The notes under the pieces: generated by a model
What the model was told of the DNA's origin: nothing
The model's database searches: none
What the model saw: the letters and a program-made list of their open reading frames with translations, nothing else
In this document: positions 41,608-50,042 of the stretch, piece after piece
Layout of the letters: every line of letters begins with the position of its first letter
Numbering within the stretch: position 1 is the first letter of the stretch
Program-made: the position numbers and the translations under genes
Assembly (NCBI GenBank): GCA_016839055.1
Contig: JAEKNX010000006.1
Coordinates: 245,000-308,999 of the forward strand
Reading direction: 5' to 3'
DNA from: Spirochaetales bacterium
Lineage (GTDB): Bacteria; Spirochaetota; Spirochaetia; UBA9216
Length of the DNA stretch: 64,000 nt

Positions 41608-41614
41608 GTCAGCT

Positions 41615-41643
41615 ATTATATCATAGGTAGAGTCCCTTGTCAG
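41615..41643 (-). promoter_or_regulatory. promoter of the RmlD-like gene
   Basis: Reverse strand: -35 CTGACA (41643-41638), 17-bp spacer, -10 TATAAT (41620-41615), 7 nt before the ATG at 41607. The -35 overlaps the stop of the upstream histidine kinase gene. Confidence 0.65.
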
Positions 41644-43121
41644 AAGCTTAAGAAATAAGAAGTGCCGCTTTGGTTCTCTATTTTGAGTTTTCCCTCTATC
41701 TGGGCGGCGAGACTGCGGATAAGGTTCAGTCCGAGCCCCGGCGATTGTTCGTGAAGGATCCTGTCCGGAATTCCCCGGCCGTTGTCCGAGAGAACCAGGT
41801 GTTTGACTGGGCCTTCGGAAGAGAGTCTTATCGAGATTTTTAAGTCCGGATTGTCCGGGGCGGCATATTTTACCGAATTTGTGATTATTTCGTTAGTCAA
41901 GAGTCCTATGCTCACGGCTTGCTCTATGCTGAAATCCATCTCTTCAATATTGAGCTCGAGGTTTATTTTCTCGTCCATTCCGAGACTGTGGATTAAATAT
42001 CTGGCCAGCTGTTTGAGATAAATACTGCTTGAAATACTCGAGAGATTGTCGCCCTGGTAGAGCATCTGATGAATCAGACTGATTGATTCCATTCGGCCTA
42101 TGCTTTCATTATAGGAATCTTTCAGCTCGCGGCTGGCGGATTTATCCTTCTGAAGGTTAAGGAGTGATATTACAATCTGCAGATTGTTCTTAATCCTATG
42201 GTTCATTTCCTTAATCAGCAGTTCCTTCTCTTCAAGGGAATTCTCCATTATCCGGAGATTTTCTTCTTTTATCTTGTCCCGCTCCGCAGCGGTTTTAATG
42301 AGTGTATTGTTTTTATCCGACATACTCCGGATTGTTTTATCGAAATTCTGCAATAGTAGTTCGGCATCGCTGTTTTTTTTAAACTTCGATGTCTCGATGT
42401 GAAGATTATCAAGATTAGGATCATCCTGAACCTTCAAAAAGCATGACGCAATGTACTGGACGGCAGATATAATCGGAGTAAGAACTACGGCGATGCTTGA
42501 AAAAAAGATGATAACAGAAAGTAGAAAGAATAAAATAGTCTGTCTGAAGTAGAATTTTCTGATTTGATCGAGATCTATGAAGTATAAACCCGTACCGATA
42601 TAACATTCGAATTCTGGTAGTCCTACCACGTAGGATATTTTCGGATAGGGGCGGTTGGAGCCCGGCGGGAAATAACTGTAGGAGACATACCCCGGTTCAA
42701 TCTTCGCCTGTCTGATAAGTTCGCGGATAATGTATTTACCGTCGGGATCTACTAACTCAAGCTGATTGGATCCTTCGAGTGCTCTCTGGTAAGGCTGAAC
42801 GAGCATGGTTCCGTCGTAGGAACTCATGAAGAGGTAGTTAGGCTGAATTGTATCTTCGTATGTGAACAATCTAATGTGATCGGTTATAAGACCCAGGGCC
42901 TTTTCTTTTGTAATATCTCCATCGGCGTATTGAGTCCGGTATACATCTATGCTGTTTAAACCTAGTGACACAAGTCTTTTCAGTTCATCCTTTCTGAGTT
43001 GGGTGCTCGATTGTTTAAACTGGACATCGAGCACTAAGATGAAAGAAATTAGTATGATAATATTAAGCAGACCGATTATGAGTAAATTTCTGGATGTTTT
43101 CTTAAGAGCAGAATATAGCAT
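41640..43121 (-). CDS. Cache-domain sensor histidine kinase (HisKA_2 type)
   Basis: A 493-aa membrane kinase. TM1 (LLIIGLLNIIILISFILV), a periplasmic Cache-type sensor region (about 40-195), TM2 (FFLLSVIIFFSSIAVVL), a coiled-coil segment, then a HisKA_2/HWE-like dimerisation domain with the phospho-acceptor His in EMNHRIKNNLQIVISLLNLQ. The ATPase domain has NEIITNSVKYA and DNGRGIPD. The His box is of the class that signals to partners such as anti-sigma regulators or DNA-binding response regulators. No response regulator is adjacent, so it is an orphan here. The sensed ligand is unknown. Confidence 0.88.
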   Translation of the reverse strand: MLYSALKKTSRNLLIIGLLNIIILISFILVLDVQFKQSSTQLRKDELKRLVSLGLNSIDVYRTQYADGDITKEKALGLITDHIRLFTYEDTIQPNYLFMSSYDGTMLVQPYQRALEGSNQLELVDPDGKYIIRELIRQAKIEPGYVSYSYFPPGSNRPYPKISYVVGLPEFECYIGTGLYFIDLDQIRKFYFRQTILFFLLSVIIFFSSIAVVLTPIISAVQYIASCFLKVQDDPNLDNLHIETSKFKKNSDAELLLQNFDKTIRSMSDKNNTLIKTAAERDKIKEENLRIMENSLEEKELLIKEMNHRIKNNLQIVISLLNLQKDKSASRELKDSYNESIGRMESISLIHQMLYQGDNLSSISSSIYLKQLARYLIHSLGMDEKINLELNIEEMDFSIEQAVSIGLLTNEIITNSVKYAAPDNPDLKISIRLSSEGPVKHLVLSDNGRGIPDRILHEQSPGLGLNLIRSLAAQIEGKLKIENQSGTSYFLSF

Positions 43122-43175
43122 ATACTATAGATTAGTAAATGACTTCCCAAATATCAATAAGATTTGGAAATTACC

Positions 43176-43211
43176 GAAAAAAAATCCGCAGATCCACCGG
43201 ATCTGCGGATT
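43176..43211 (-). terminator. terminator after ABC permease gene
   Basis: AATCCGCAGATCC / GGATCTGCGGATT, a perfect 13-bp stem with a 3-nt loop, followed on the reverse strand by a run of eight T (43184-43177). Confidence 0.9.
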
Positions 43212-43221
43212 GAAAAGATTG

Positions 43222-43968
43222 TTAACTGTTGTCTTTCCTGTTGTCCCACCTGAAGAAGATGAGGGATAGAATAAGGGCTGCCGTACCCGTTCCCGTGAGA
43301 ACAGCAATTGAAACAGCCGGACTGATGGAGGCTTCAGTCTGATACATGAAGGTTTTAAACAGGTTCATGCTGTGAGTCGACGGGAGGAATAATGCGAAGG
43401 GCTGAACCGAAGGTGGAAGCATCTTATACGGAATCATCAGCCCGCCGATAATCATCGAGGGGATGAAGAAAACCTGTGACAGCATTGTCGCGGCCCTCGT
43501 GCTTGTCGAAATAACTCCTATAAGTACGCTGATTCCCGCGCAGCAGAATACGGTCAGAAGAAGTAAGGGTAGAATCGGCAGTATTGAGGCCGGGAATGGT
43601 GCACCGAACAAAAGCGGGGACAAAATTAGTATTACCGTTGACATAATGAGCATGTGGATTACCGATGATAAGACCGGAAGGCTGATCAGGAAAATAGAAG
43701 GAACTCTGTTTACCCTGTAGCCCCTGTAGATTCCGCTTGTTCTGTCGTTTACTATCGGGTCGGGTATTCCGAGAAAGGTTGAAGCCATAACCGAGAAGAT
43801 CAGCATTGCCGGAATCATGTCGTCAAGGAAGAGCGGGTTAAGCTGAGGCATTATGGCTCCCATCATCAGGAAGAATCCCAGCGGGAAGAAATAATTCAGA
43901 AACAGCTGCTGTTTCTTTCTGAATCCTGACTTTGTTTCAAAAATGAAATGGAGGATGAAGGCTTTCAT
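43222..43968 (-). CDS. ABC-2 type transporter permease
   Basis: A 248-aa protein with six predicted transmembrane segments of the ABC-2 family, used for export of drugs, lipids or peptides. The ABC-2 region FFIPSMIIGGLMIPYKMLPPSVQPFALFLPSTH is typical. It overlaps the ATPase gene by 4 bp and its transcript ends at a strong terminator. It pairs with a two-component system on the other strand. Confidence 0.87.
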   Translation of the reverse strand: MKAFILHFIFETKSGFRKKQQLFLNYFFPLGFFLMMGAIMPQLNPLFLDDMIPAMLIFSVMASTFLGIPDPIVNDRTSGIYRGYRVNRVPSIFLISLPVLSSVIHMLIMSTVILILSPLLFGAPFPASILPILPLLLLTVFCCAGISVLIGVISTSTRAATMLSQVFFIPSMIIGGLMIPYKMLPPSVQPFALFLPSTHSMNLFKTFMYQTEASISPAVSIAVLTGTGTAALILSLIFFRWDNRKDNS

Positions 43969-44900
43969 GATACTACCTCTTTTATTTGTCCGCTGCCGTT
44001 TGTGATTTCTACGAATCTTTCTTCGAGAGACGGCCGCTCTATTCGGAGATCTATCAGCCTGTCGTCTTCGCGTTTGATGGTTTTAAGCAGGGCTGATATT
44101 GTTTTTTCAATATCGCGGCTGAACAGAACCGAATAATCATCATTGTGGTGGAAGCTCTCCACCTCAGGAATCTGCATGCTTAGGCCTGCTATTGTCTGCT
44201 TTTCGGTCTGCACTGTGATTCTTGAGAGCGAGCTGCCCGTCGCTGTGATTTCAACCGGAGAGCCTTCAGCCGCTACTCTGCCGTGGAGCAGAATTATTAT
44301 CCTGTCTGAAAGGCTTTCCGCTTCGGCCATGTCATGGGTGGCAAGGATCACTGTTGTTCCTCCAGCCTTCAGTTCTCCGATAATTTTGTGAAGTTCAAGG
44401 CGGCTCTGCACATCCAGACCGGCTGTTGGTTCATCCAGAAACAGAATCTCGGGATTGTGGATTATCGCCAGAGCGAGAGATAGTCTTCTTTTCTGTCCCG
44501 TGGACAGGTTGCAGTACTGGGTTTTTAGCTTTTCATGCAGCCCGAATCTGACGAGCAGATCCGTTCTGGCGGGAATTCCGCGATAGCCGCAGAAGAGGCG
44601 CATTGCCTCATCTACCGTGAGGTTCGAGGGCAGGGCGGAACTCTGGAGCTGAATTCCGACTCTACCGTCTGTCCATCCGCGGCGGCTCCGGCCTAGGGGT
44701 TCTCCGTTTATTTCAATGCTTCCCCCATCGGCTCTCAAGATCCCTTCCATGCATTCAAGGCTCGTAGTTTTTCCGGCGCCGTTAGGTCCGAGAATACTCA
44801 CGAGCTTTCCGCGCTCAATATTAAAACTTACACCGTCAACGGCTTTTGTTATGCCGTAATTTTTTTCCAGGTTCTTAACCCTGATAATATAATCTGTCAT
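43965..44900 (-). CDS. ABC transporter ATP-binding protein (exporter)
   Basis: A 311-aa protein of the drug-type ABC-2 class. Walker A GPNGAGKTT, signature STGQKRR, Walker B ILFLDEPTAG, H-loop ATHD. A C-terminal extension of about 80 residues follows, as in daunorubicin-type ATPases. AAGGAGA lies before the ATG. With the overlapping permease it forms an exporter. The divergent histidine kinase/response regulator pair resembles Bacillus yvfRSTU, so the exporter is likely induced by that system. Confidence 0.9.
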   Translation of the reverse strand: MTDYIIRVKNLEKNYGITKAVDGVSFNIERGKLVSILGPNGAGKTTSLECMEGILRADGGSIEINGEPLGRSRRGWTDGRVGIQLQSSALPSNLTVDEAMRLFCGYRGIPARTDLLVRFGLHEKLKTQYCNLSTGQKRRLSLALAIIHNPEILFLDEPTAGLDVQSRLELHKIIGELKAGGTTVILATHDMAEAESLSDRIIILLHGRVAAEGSPVEITATGSSLSRITVQTEKQTIAGLSMQIPEVESFHHNDDYSVLFSRDIEKTISALLKTIKREDDRLIDLRIERPSLEERFVEITNGSGQIKEVVS

Positions 44901-45012
44901 GGTTTTCTCCTTGTAAAGTTATTAAAACATACACAGCCTGTCTTCGCATCGTCCTGACTTCGAGAATCACCCTGTACCTTCGGACACTGTCCTTTATTTC
45001 TTTTTATCAAGG

Positions 45013-45041
45013 GTGACAATTCTCCCGGGCCGACTTATAAT
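45013..45041 (+). promoter_or_regulatory. promoter of the histidine kinase/response regulator pair
   Basis: -35 GTGACA (45013-45018), 17-bp spacer, -10 TATAAT (45036-45041), 6 nt before the ATG at 45048. Predicted start falls on the start codon. Confidence 0.65.
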
Positions 45042-45047
45042 TTCATT

Positions 45048-46253
45048 ATGAAAACGGATGAACTGGAAGATAAAGAAACGATTCCTTTTTTTATTATTGT
45101 AATTACGGTAATGGTCTTCATGTATGCCATGACTCTTTATTTAACGCCATGGCTGCGAAAGCCCCCTGCGCTGATATATTTCACTGCCGGAATGGCGCTG
45201 CACACGATTCTCCACTGGATGTACCGTAAATTTTCCCGAGAACGTCGGCAGGCGGTTGTCTATTTCTGTTTTCAGTCCTTGCTTGCGGGTGTTCTGATAA
45301 TTTATGCCGGAGAAATAAGTCTGGTCTTTGGGCTCTATATGGCCCTCCTTGGTGAGGAGGTCGGATTATTCAGGAGTATTCGATCGATTATTATAAGTGT
45401 GACGGTCAATGTCCTTTTGATAGTATTAACACTCCTCTTTATTCAGCGTTCCTCCGGTTTTAATGGTTTTTTTTATATTGGGCTCATTCCCATGATTCTC
45501 TTTGTCATAATCTATGTAAATCTTTACAGCAGGCAGCTCGAGGCGAGAATCAAAGCCCAGAACCTGTTGTCGGAACTTGAGCAGACTAATATTAAACTAT
45601 CGCTGTCCAACGCCAGAGTGGAAGAGCTTACCCGGGATAAAGAGAGGCAGCGGATTGCGAGGGAGCTTCATGATACGCTGGCTCAGGGGCTGAGCGGGAT
45701 CATCCTTCAGCTTGAAGCGGTAAACGCCTATATGGATGAACAGAAAACAGAGAGGGCAAGGGAGATAATAAATAAATCTATGATGAAGGCTAGAGAGACC
45801 CTTGCCGACGCAAGGCGTGTCATCGATGATCTTCGGGAACCCCGTTCCGGAGAAATTGTTTTCGAGGAGTTCCTCCACTCCGAGGCCGAGGCCGCAGGGG
45901 CGAGGGGCGGGTTCTGTGTCGACACCGATATCGATTCGGCTGTCCTTATTCCGCCTGATGTAAAGATGCATCTGCAGAAGATTGCCGCCGAAGGCCTGGG
46001 GAACTGCGCCGAACATTCGGGCGCTGCTAATGTGAAGCTGAGCCTTTCCCTGTCTGGGGGAAGGCTCGCTCTCGTCATCAGCGATGACGGGATCGGCTTT
46101 AATCCTACCGCGGTTGAAGCCGGGCACTACGGACTCGTCGGCATTAAAGAACGGTGCGCTCTGTTAGGGGGACGGTTGTCGATTGATAGTTCGCCCGGTC
46201 ATGGGACGCGGCTGACAGTAGTTATTCCGGGAGAGCTGAATGGGCGGCAGTGA
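45048..46253 (+). CDS. NarL-type sensor histidine kinase (HisKA_3)
   Basis: A 401-aa protein. The N-terminal half has about five to six transmembrane helices and no large periplasmic domain, the style of DesK/LiaS-like sensors that detect membrane or envelope changes. A short coiled coil leads to HisKA_3 with the phospho-His in RIARELHDTLAQGLSG, and an ATPase domain (AEGLGNCAEHS, DDGIGFN, HYGLVGIKERC). No ribosome site; the promoter points to a leaderless mRNA. It overlaps the response regulator gene by 14 bp. Confidence 0.9.
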   Translation: MKTDELEDKETIPFFIIVITVMVFMYAMTLYLTPWLRKPPALIYFTAGMALHTILHWMYRKFSRERRQAVVYFCFQSLLAGVLIIYAGEISLVFGLYMALLGEEVGLFRSIRSIIISVTVNVLLIVLTLLFIQRSSGFNGFFYIGLIPMILFVIIYVNLYSRQLEARIKAQNLLSELEQTNIKLSLSNARVEELTRDKERQRIARELHDTLAQGLSGIILQLEAVNAYMDEQKTERAREIINKSMMKARETLADARRVIDDLREPRSGEIVFEEFLHSEAEAAGARGGFCVDTDIDSAVLIPPDVKMHLQKIAAEGLGNCAEHSGAANVKLSLSLSGGRLALVISDDGIGFNPTAVEAGHYGLVGIKERCALLGGRLSIDSSPGHGTRLTVVIPGELNGRQ

Positions 46254-46872
46254 AATAAGGGTATTAATCGCCGACGACCATTTAATTATCAGGGAGGGAC
46301 TCCGTCTTATTATTGAGACTGCCGACGGCATTTGCGTAGCCGGTGAGGCGCGGGACGGACTCGAGGCTGTTAAAATGTCGGAGGAGCTCGAGCCGGACGT
46401 TATTCTGATGGATCTGCGGATGCCGGAGATGGACGGCCTTACCGCTATCGGGATAATTAGAGAAAACCGTCCCGACTCGGCGGTTATAATATTAACGACC
46501 TTCAATGAAGATGATCTGATGCGCCAGGGGATGGCTCTGGGGGCCCGGGGCTTCCTTCTGAAAGATACCGACCGGAAAACCCTTATAGAGAATATCAGGG
46601 CAGCCGCGGCGGGAAATACCCTGATAAGTCCGGATATTATTGAGAGGCTGTTGTCAAAGAAGACAATACTGTCAGGAAATGCCGCCCTTACCGCACGTGA
46701 GATGGAAATCTTAAGAAGAGCGGCGGACGGGCTTCGGAGTAAGGAAATTGCCTGGGAGCTTAAGATAACCGAACGTACGGTTAAGGCTCATCTGTCGAAC
46801 ATATACAATAAACTCGGAGTTGATTCAAAAACCGCGGCAGTCGCCGAAGCCGCCCGCCGCGGATGGCTTTAG
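46240..46872 (+). CDS. NarL/LuxR-type response regulator
   Basis: A 210-aa protein. Receiver domain with the acidic pair ADD, the phospho-acceptor Asp in VILMDLRMPEMDG, and the Lys in GFLLKDT. A LuxR-type helix-turn-helix follows (LTAREMEILRRAADGLRSKEIAWELKITERTVKAHLSNIYNKLGV). GGGAGAG precedes the ATG, and the gene overlaps its kinase. Likely target: the divergent ABC exporter. Its stop overlaps that of the convergent aldo/keto reductase by 4 bp. Confidence 0.93.
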   Translation: MGGSEIRVLIADDHLIIREGLRLIIETADGICVAGEARDGLEAVKMSEELEPDVILMDLRMPEMDGLTAIGIIRENRPDSAVIILTTFNEDDLMRQGMALGARGFLLKDTDRKTLIENIRAAAAGNTLISPDIIERLLSKKTILSGNAALTAREMEILRRAADGLRSKEIAWELKITERTVKAHLSNIYNKLGVDSKTAAVAEAARRGWL

Positions 46873-47684
46873 AAATCAAAATTCTCGGGGTTAGGACCCT
46901 TTCTCAGGTTCTGATTCAGGGAATCGATGTGCTTCAGATCATCAAATTCAATTTTGAAATCAAAGATTCTGAAGTTTTCCTTTATCCGTTCCGGATTGGT
47001 AGATTTAGGAATATTTATGACTCCGTTCTGATAGTTCCATCTTAGAATTATCTGGGCGGCAGTTTTTCCGTATTTCTCGGCAAGCTTAAGAAGTTCTGTA
47101 TTTTTCAGCAACTCTCCAACCATGAATCCGGACCATGCGGTCAGTGAAATTTCTTTTGAGTCACAGTATTTTAGAAGCGGTTTTTGAGTAAACAGAGGAT
47201 GCAGTTCAACCTGATTGATTACCGGTTTTACCCTGCAAAGGGGAAGAAGCTCATCGAGCATCCTCATAGTGAAATTCGAGACTCCAATATTTTTCACGAG
47301 TCCTTCATCGTATAGTTCCTCGAAAACTGACCAGTACTCCGTGTATTTTCCTGTCGGCCAGTGTACGAGGAGCAGATCGATGTAATCAACCTTCAGTCTC
47401 TCGAGACTTTCTGCGAAAGCCTCTCTGATTCTCCCGTTTCTCAGTTCATCGTTCCAGATTTTTGTCGTAAGGAAAATATCTTTGCGGTTAATTCCGCTAT
47501 CAATGAGTCCCCTTCCGACGCCTTCTTCATTGCCGTAGATTGCGGCAGTGTCGATATGCCGGTATCCTGCCTCGATGGCTGCTCTGACAGTATTGGCAGC
47601 GACGCTCTGATCCTCGATTCTGAAGGTTCCCAGACCGATGGCCGGAACCAGGTTTCCGTTTGATAGAGTAAAATCGGTTTTCAT
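46869..47684 (-). CDS. aldo/keto reductase
   Basis: A 271-aa NAD(P)H-dependent oxidoreductase of the AKR superfamily, plant/2,5-diketogluconate reductase-like branch. Catalytic Asp and Tyr are in GYRHIDTAAIYGNE, Lys in FLTTKIWND, His in LLVHWPTG; the cofactor motif IPKSTNPERIKENF is at the C-terminus. ATG 47684 follows AAGGAG, preferred over 47714. The gene is divergent from tetR; the palindromic operator lies 110 bp upstream of it, so TetR may also affect this gene. The substrate aldehyde or ketone is unknown. Confidence 0.92.
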   Translation of the reverse strand: MKTDFTLSNGNLVPAIGLGTFRIEDQSVAANTVRAAIEAGYRHIDTAAIYGNEEGVGRGLIDSGINRKDIFLTTKIWNDELRNGRIREAFAESLERLKVDYIDLLLVHWPTGKYTEYWSVFEELYDEGLVKNIGVSNFTMRMLDELLPLCRVKPVINQVELHPLFTQKPLLKYCDSKEISLTAWSGFMVGELLKNTELLKLAEKYGKTAAQIILRWNYQNGVINIPKSTNPERIKENFRIFDFKIEFDDLKHIDSLNQNLRKGPNPENFDF

Positions 47685-47771
47685 AAACACTCCTTGCTTT
47701 AGAGGGAATTTCAAAAATCAGGGATCTATAAAATTCCTACTTTAGATTTATATTAAGCATAAATGTTGCAC

Positions 47772-47800
47772 TTGACAATGCTGGGCTTCGGGATTAATAT
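47772..47800 (+). promoter_or_regulatory. tetR promoter
   Basis: -35 TTGACA (47772-47777), 17-bp spacer, -10 TAATAT (47795-47800). The -10 lies inside the left arm of the inverted repeat. Confidence 0.7.
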
Positions 47801-47829
47801 ATATTGTACTAGCAACCAATATATATTAA
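47794..47829. repeat. 13-bp perfect inverted repeat, probable TetR operator
   Basis: TTAATATATATTG (47794-47806) and CAATATATATTAA (47817-47829), separated by 10 bp, cover the -10 and start region of the tetR promoter. Autoregulation is the simplest reading. Confidence 0.65.
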
Positions 47830-47843
47830 GTAAAAGGATTGAA

Positions 47844-48446
47844 ATGGGTAGGAAAAGCAAGGCTGATGAGAGAAAACCGGAGATTCTCAGAAGCGCGTAT
47901 GAGGTAGTAAAGCAGGAGGGACTGGAAAACACAACTCTTGCCAGAATTGCCGAGCATATGGGCGTTGCTACGAGCCTTCTTACACATTATTTCAAGTCAA
48001 AGGAAGAGATAATCAGGCAGCTTGCCGACTACATGGTAGGTATCTACGATGAATCAGTGCTTCTTGATTACAGCAAGATAACTGATCCGAAGAAGCGGAT
48101 TGAGGCCATTCTTGATGCTCGTCTGTGGGAGTTTTCCCGCCAGGTGGTGGAAGACCGGGTATGGTATGATGTATATAATCTCAGTCTTCGAAACGAGCGG
48201 ATAAAAAAATATTTTAAAGATCTGTATCAGCGGGATGCATCAGCAGTTAAACGTGAGCTGGACATTGTGCTGAAAGATGCTCCTGATTCCATTGATACTG
48301 AAGCCTTGTCGGTAGCAGTGATAACGATGAGTGAAGGTTTAGGTTATTATAATTCAATTATTAATGATGATAAGCATGTAGATGCCGCTGCGGCTCTGAT
48401 GAAAGACATGTTTATGACATATTTTGAGAAATTAAAGAATAATTAA
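47844..48446 (+). CDS. TetR-family transcriptional regulator
   Basis: A 200-aa protein. The N-terminal helix-turn-helix is TTLARIAEHMGVATSLLTHYFKSKEEI; the rest is a helical ligand domain without a recognised family. ATG 47844 follows AAAAGG; an ATG at 47763 would lie upstream of the promoter and is rejected. It sits behind a palindromic operator and 51 bp before a saccharopine-dehydrogenase-like gene, which it probably controls along with itself. Confidence 0.88.
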   Translation: MGRKSKADERKPEILRSAYEVVKQEGLENTTLARIAEHMGVATSLLTHYFKSKEEIIRQLADYMVGIYDESVLLDYSKITDPKKRIEAILDARLWEFSRQVVEDRVWYDVYNLSLRNERIKKYFKDLYQRDASAVKRELDIVLKDAPDSIDTEALSVAVITMSEGLGYYNSIINDDKHVDAAAALMKDMFMTYFEKLKNN

Positions 48447-48497
48447 TATTTTTATTATATATATTGATTGTGCAGACAAACAAATTAAGGAGGTTTT

Positions 48498-49772
48498 ATG
48501 AAAATATTATTAGTTGGTTCCGGTGGAGTAGGTACCGCAATCGCATCAATCGCATCAAAAAATGATCCTAAGGGTGAATGGCTCGAGCAGATGGTCGTAT
48601 CAGACTACAATCAGAGCAGGGCGGAAGAAGTAGCAGCAGGACTTAAAGACAAAAGGTTTATTGCTGAGAAGATCGATGCTGGAAACAAGGCTGAGATTAT
48701 TGCCCTGGCGAAGAGGTACGATGTAGATTTCATTATGAACGCCTGTGACCCGGTGTTCAATATGCCTATTTTTGAGGCGGCTTTTGAGACGGGATGTACC
48801 TACATGGACATGGCAATGAGTCTTTCTGTCCGGGATGAAAAAGATCCCTACGGAACAGTCGCCTTAAAGCTCGGAGATCTTCAGTACGCCAAGGATGAAG
48901 AGTGGAAGAAGAAAAATCTGCTGGCAGTCTGCGGTTCGGGTGTCGAACCTGGAATGGTTAACGTGTTCGCCCGTTATGCCGATGATCATCTCTTCGATGA
49001 GATTCATGAGCTCAACGTTCGTGATGCGGATAACCTGGTAGTTGAAGGGCTCGATGTCGCATTCGGGTTCTCAATCTGGACTACTATAGAAGAATGTCTA
49101 AATCCCCCCGTCATCTGGGAGAAGGATAAGGGCTGGTTTGTAACCGAGTCATTTTCCGAGCCTGAGATGTTCAGATTTCCGGATCCCGTAGGAGATCAGG
49201 AAGTGATCAATGTCGAGCATGAGGAAGTGCTGATGCTGCCACGTTATTTCAAGGATAAGGGCCTCCGGCGCGCAACCTTCAAGTTCGGCGTTGATCGTGA
49301 CATGAGACGGGTATTGAAGACTCTCGAAGCACTCGGGCTTGATAAGACCGAGAAGGTCATGGTTAAGGGAGTTTCAGTCTCGCCAAGAGATGTTGTTGCC
49401 GCCTGTTCACCAGACCCCGCGCTGATTGGCGACCGAATGAAGGGCCAGCTTTCTGCAGGTCTCTGGGTAAAGGGACTTAAGGATGGAAAAGAACGTTCAG
49501 TATATATCTATCAGCTTGTTGACAATGAAGACTGTATGAAACGCTACGGCAGTCAGGCAGTTGTCGCCCAGACTGCTTTTAATCCGGTAATAATGATGGA
49601 ACTGCTTGCGAAAGGAATATGGAAGGGCTCCGGTGTCAACGGACCTGAAAACTTTCCTGCCGAACCATTCATGGAACGGATGGAGAGTTACCAATTTCCT
49701 GCGGGAATGATGGAAATGGAGTCGGAATACAAGAATGCTCTGGATGAAGAGAACCTGAAGACTGGATTCTAA
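48498..49772 (+). CDS. saccharopine dehydrogenase-like oxidoreductase
   Basis: A 424-aa protein. The N-terminal Rossmann motif is VGSGGVGTAIASIAS and the fold matches the Sacchrp_dh_NADP family, which includes saccharopine reductase and carboxynorspermidine synthase. The full-length match and GSGVEPGMVNVFA are typical of the group. Reductive joining or oxidative splitting of amino acids or amines is the likely chemistry; no partner such as carboxynorspermidine decarboxylase is nearby. AAGGAGG lies before the ATG. It is followed by a terminator and preceded by tetR. Confidence 0.85.
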   Translation: MKILLVGSGGVGTAIASIASKNDPKGEWLEQMVVSDYNQSRAEEVAAGLKDKRFIAEKIDAGNKAEIIALAKRYDVDFIMNACDPVFNMPIFEAAFETGCTYMDMAMSLSVRDEKDPYGTVALKLGDLQYAKDEEWKKKNLLAVCGSGVEPGMVNVFARYADDHLFDEIHELNVRDADNLVVEGLDVAFGFSIWTTIEECLNPPVIWEKDKGWFVTESFSEPEMFRFPDPVGDQEVINVEHEEVLMLPRYFKDKGLRRATFKFGVDRDMRRVLKTLEALGLDKTEKVMVKGVSVSPRDVVAACSPDPALIGDRMKGQLSAGLWVKGLKDGKERSVYIYQLVDNEDCMKRYGSQAVVAQTAFNPVIMMELLAKGIWKGSGVNGPENFPAEPFMERMESYQFPAGMMEMESEYKNALDEENLKTGF

Positions 49773-49809
49773 TAATAATCCCAGATTTATAAGAAAGGTA
49801 ATCTTTTTA

Positions 49810-49842
49810 AGACCGTCCGGTTAAATTGGACGGTCTTTTTTT
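49810..49842 (+). terminator. rho-independent terminator after saccharopine dehydrogenase-like gene
   Basis: AGACCGTCC / GGACGGTCT, a perfect 9-bp stem with a 9-nt loop, followed by seven T. Confidence 0.92.
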
Positions 49843-49890
49843 ATTCTTGATTTGAAGACTTCATGGATATACTATTGTAAATTGAGAGAA

Positions 49891-49931
49891 TTTCAGAAAG
49901 TTGGAGATTTTCAATCTCTGACTTTCTGAAA
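49891..49931. repeat. 41-bp hairpin-forming inverted repeat of unknown role
   Basis: TTTCAGAAAGT pairs with ACTTTCTGAAA (11 bp); after a TG/TG internal mismatch, GAGATT pairs with AATCTC round a TTC loop. No T run follows and a normal terminator already lies 50 bp upstream. It sits 110 bp before the chemoreceptor gene. Confidence 0.6.
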
Positions 49932-50042
49932 TTAGAGCCTTAGATGAAAATGGAGTATTTTCAGCAACTTTTTATGCAGAAATTATTTATTAAAATGGTT
50001 TTGAAGAAACACAATTATAAAAATCAATGAAGGTGGGCTGTA

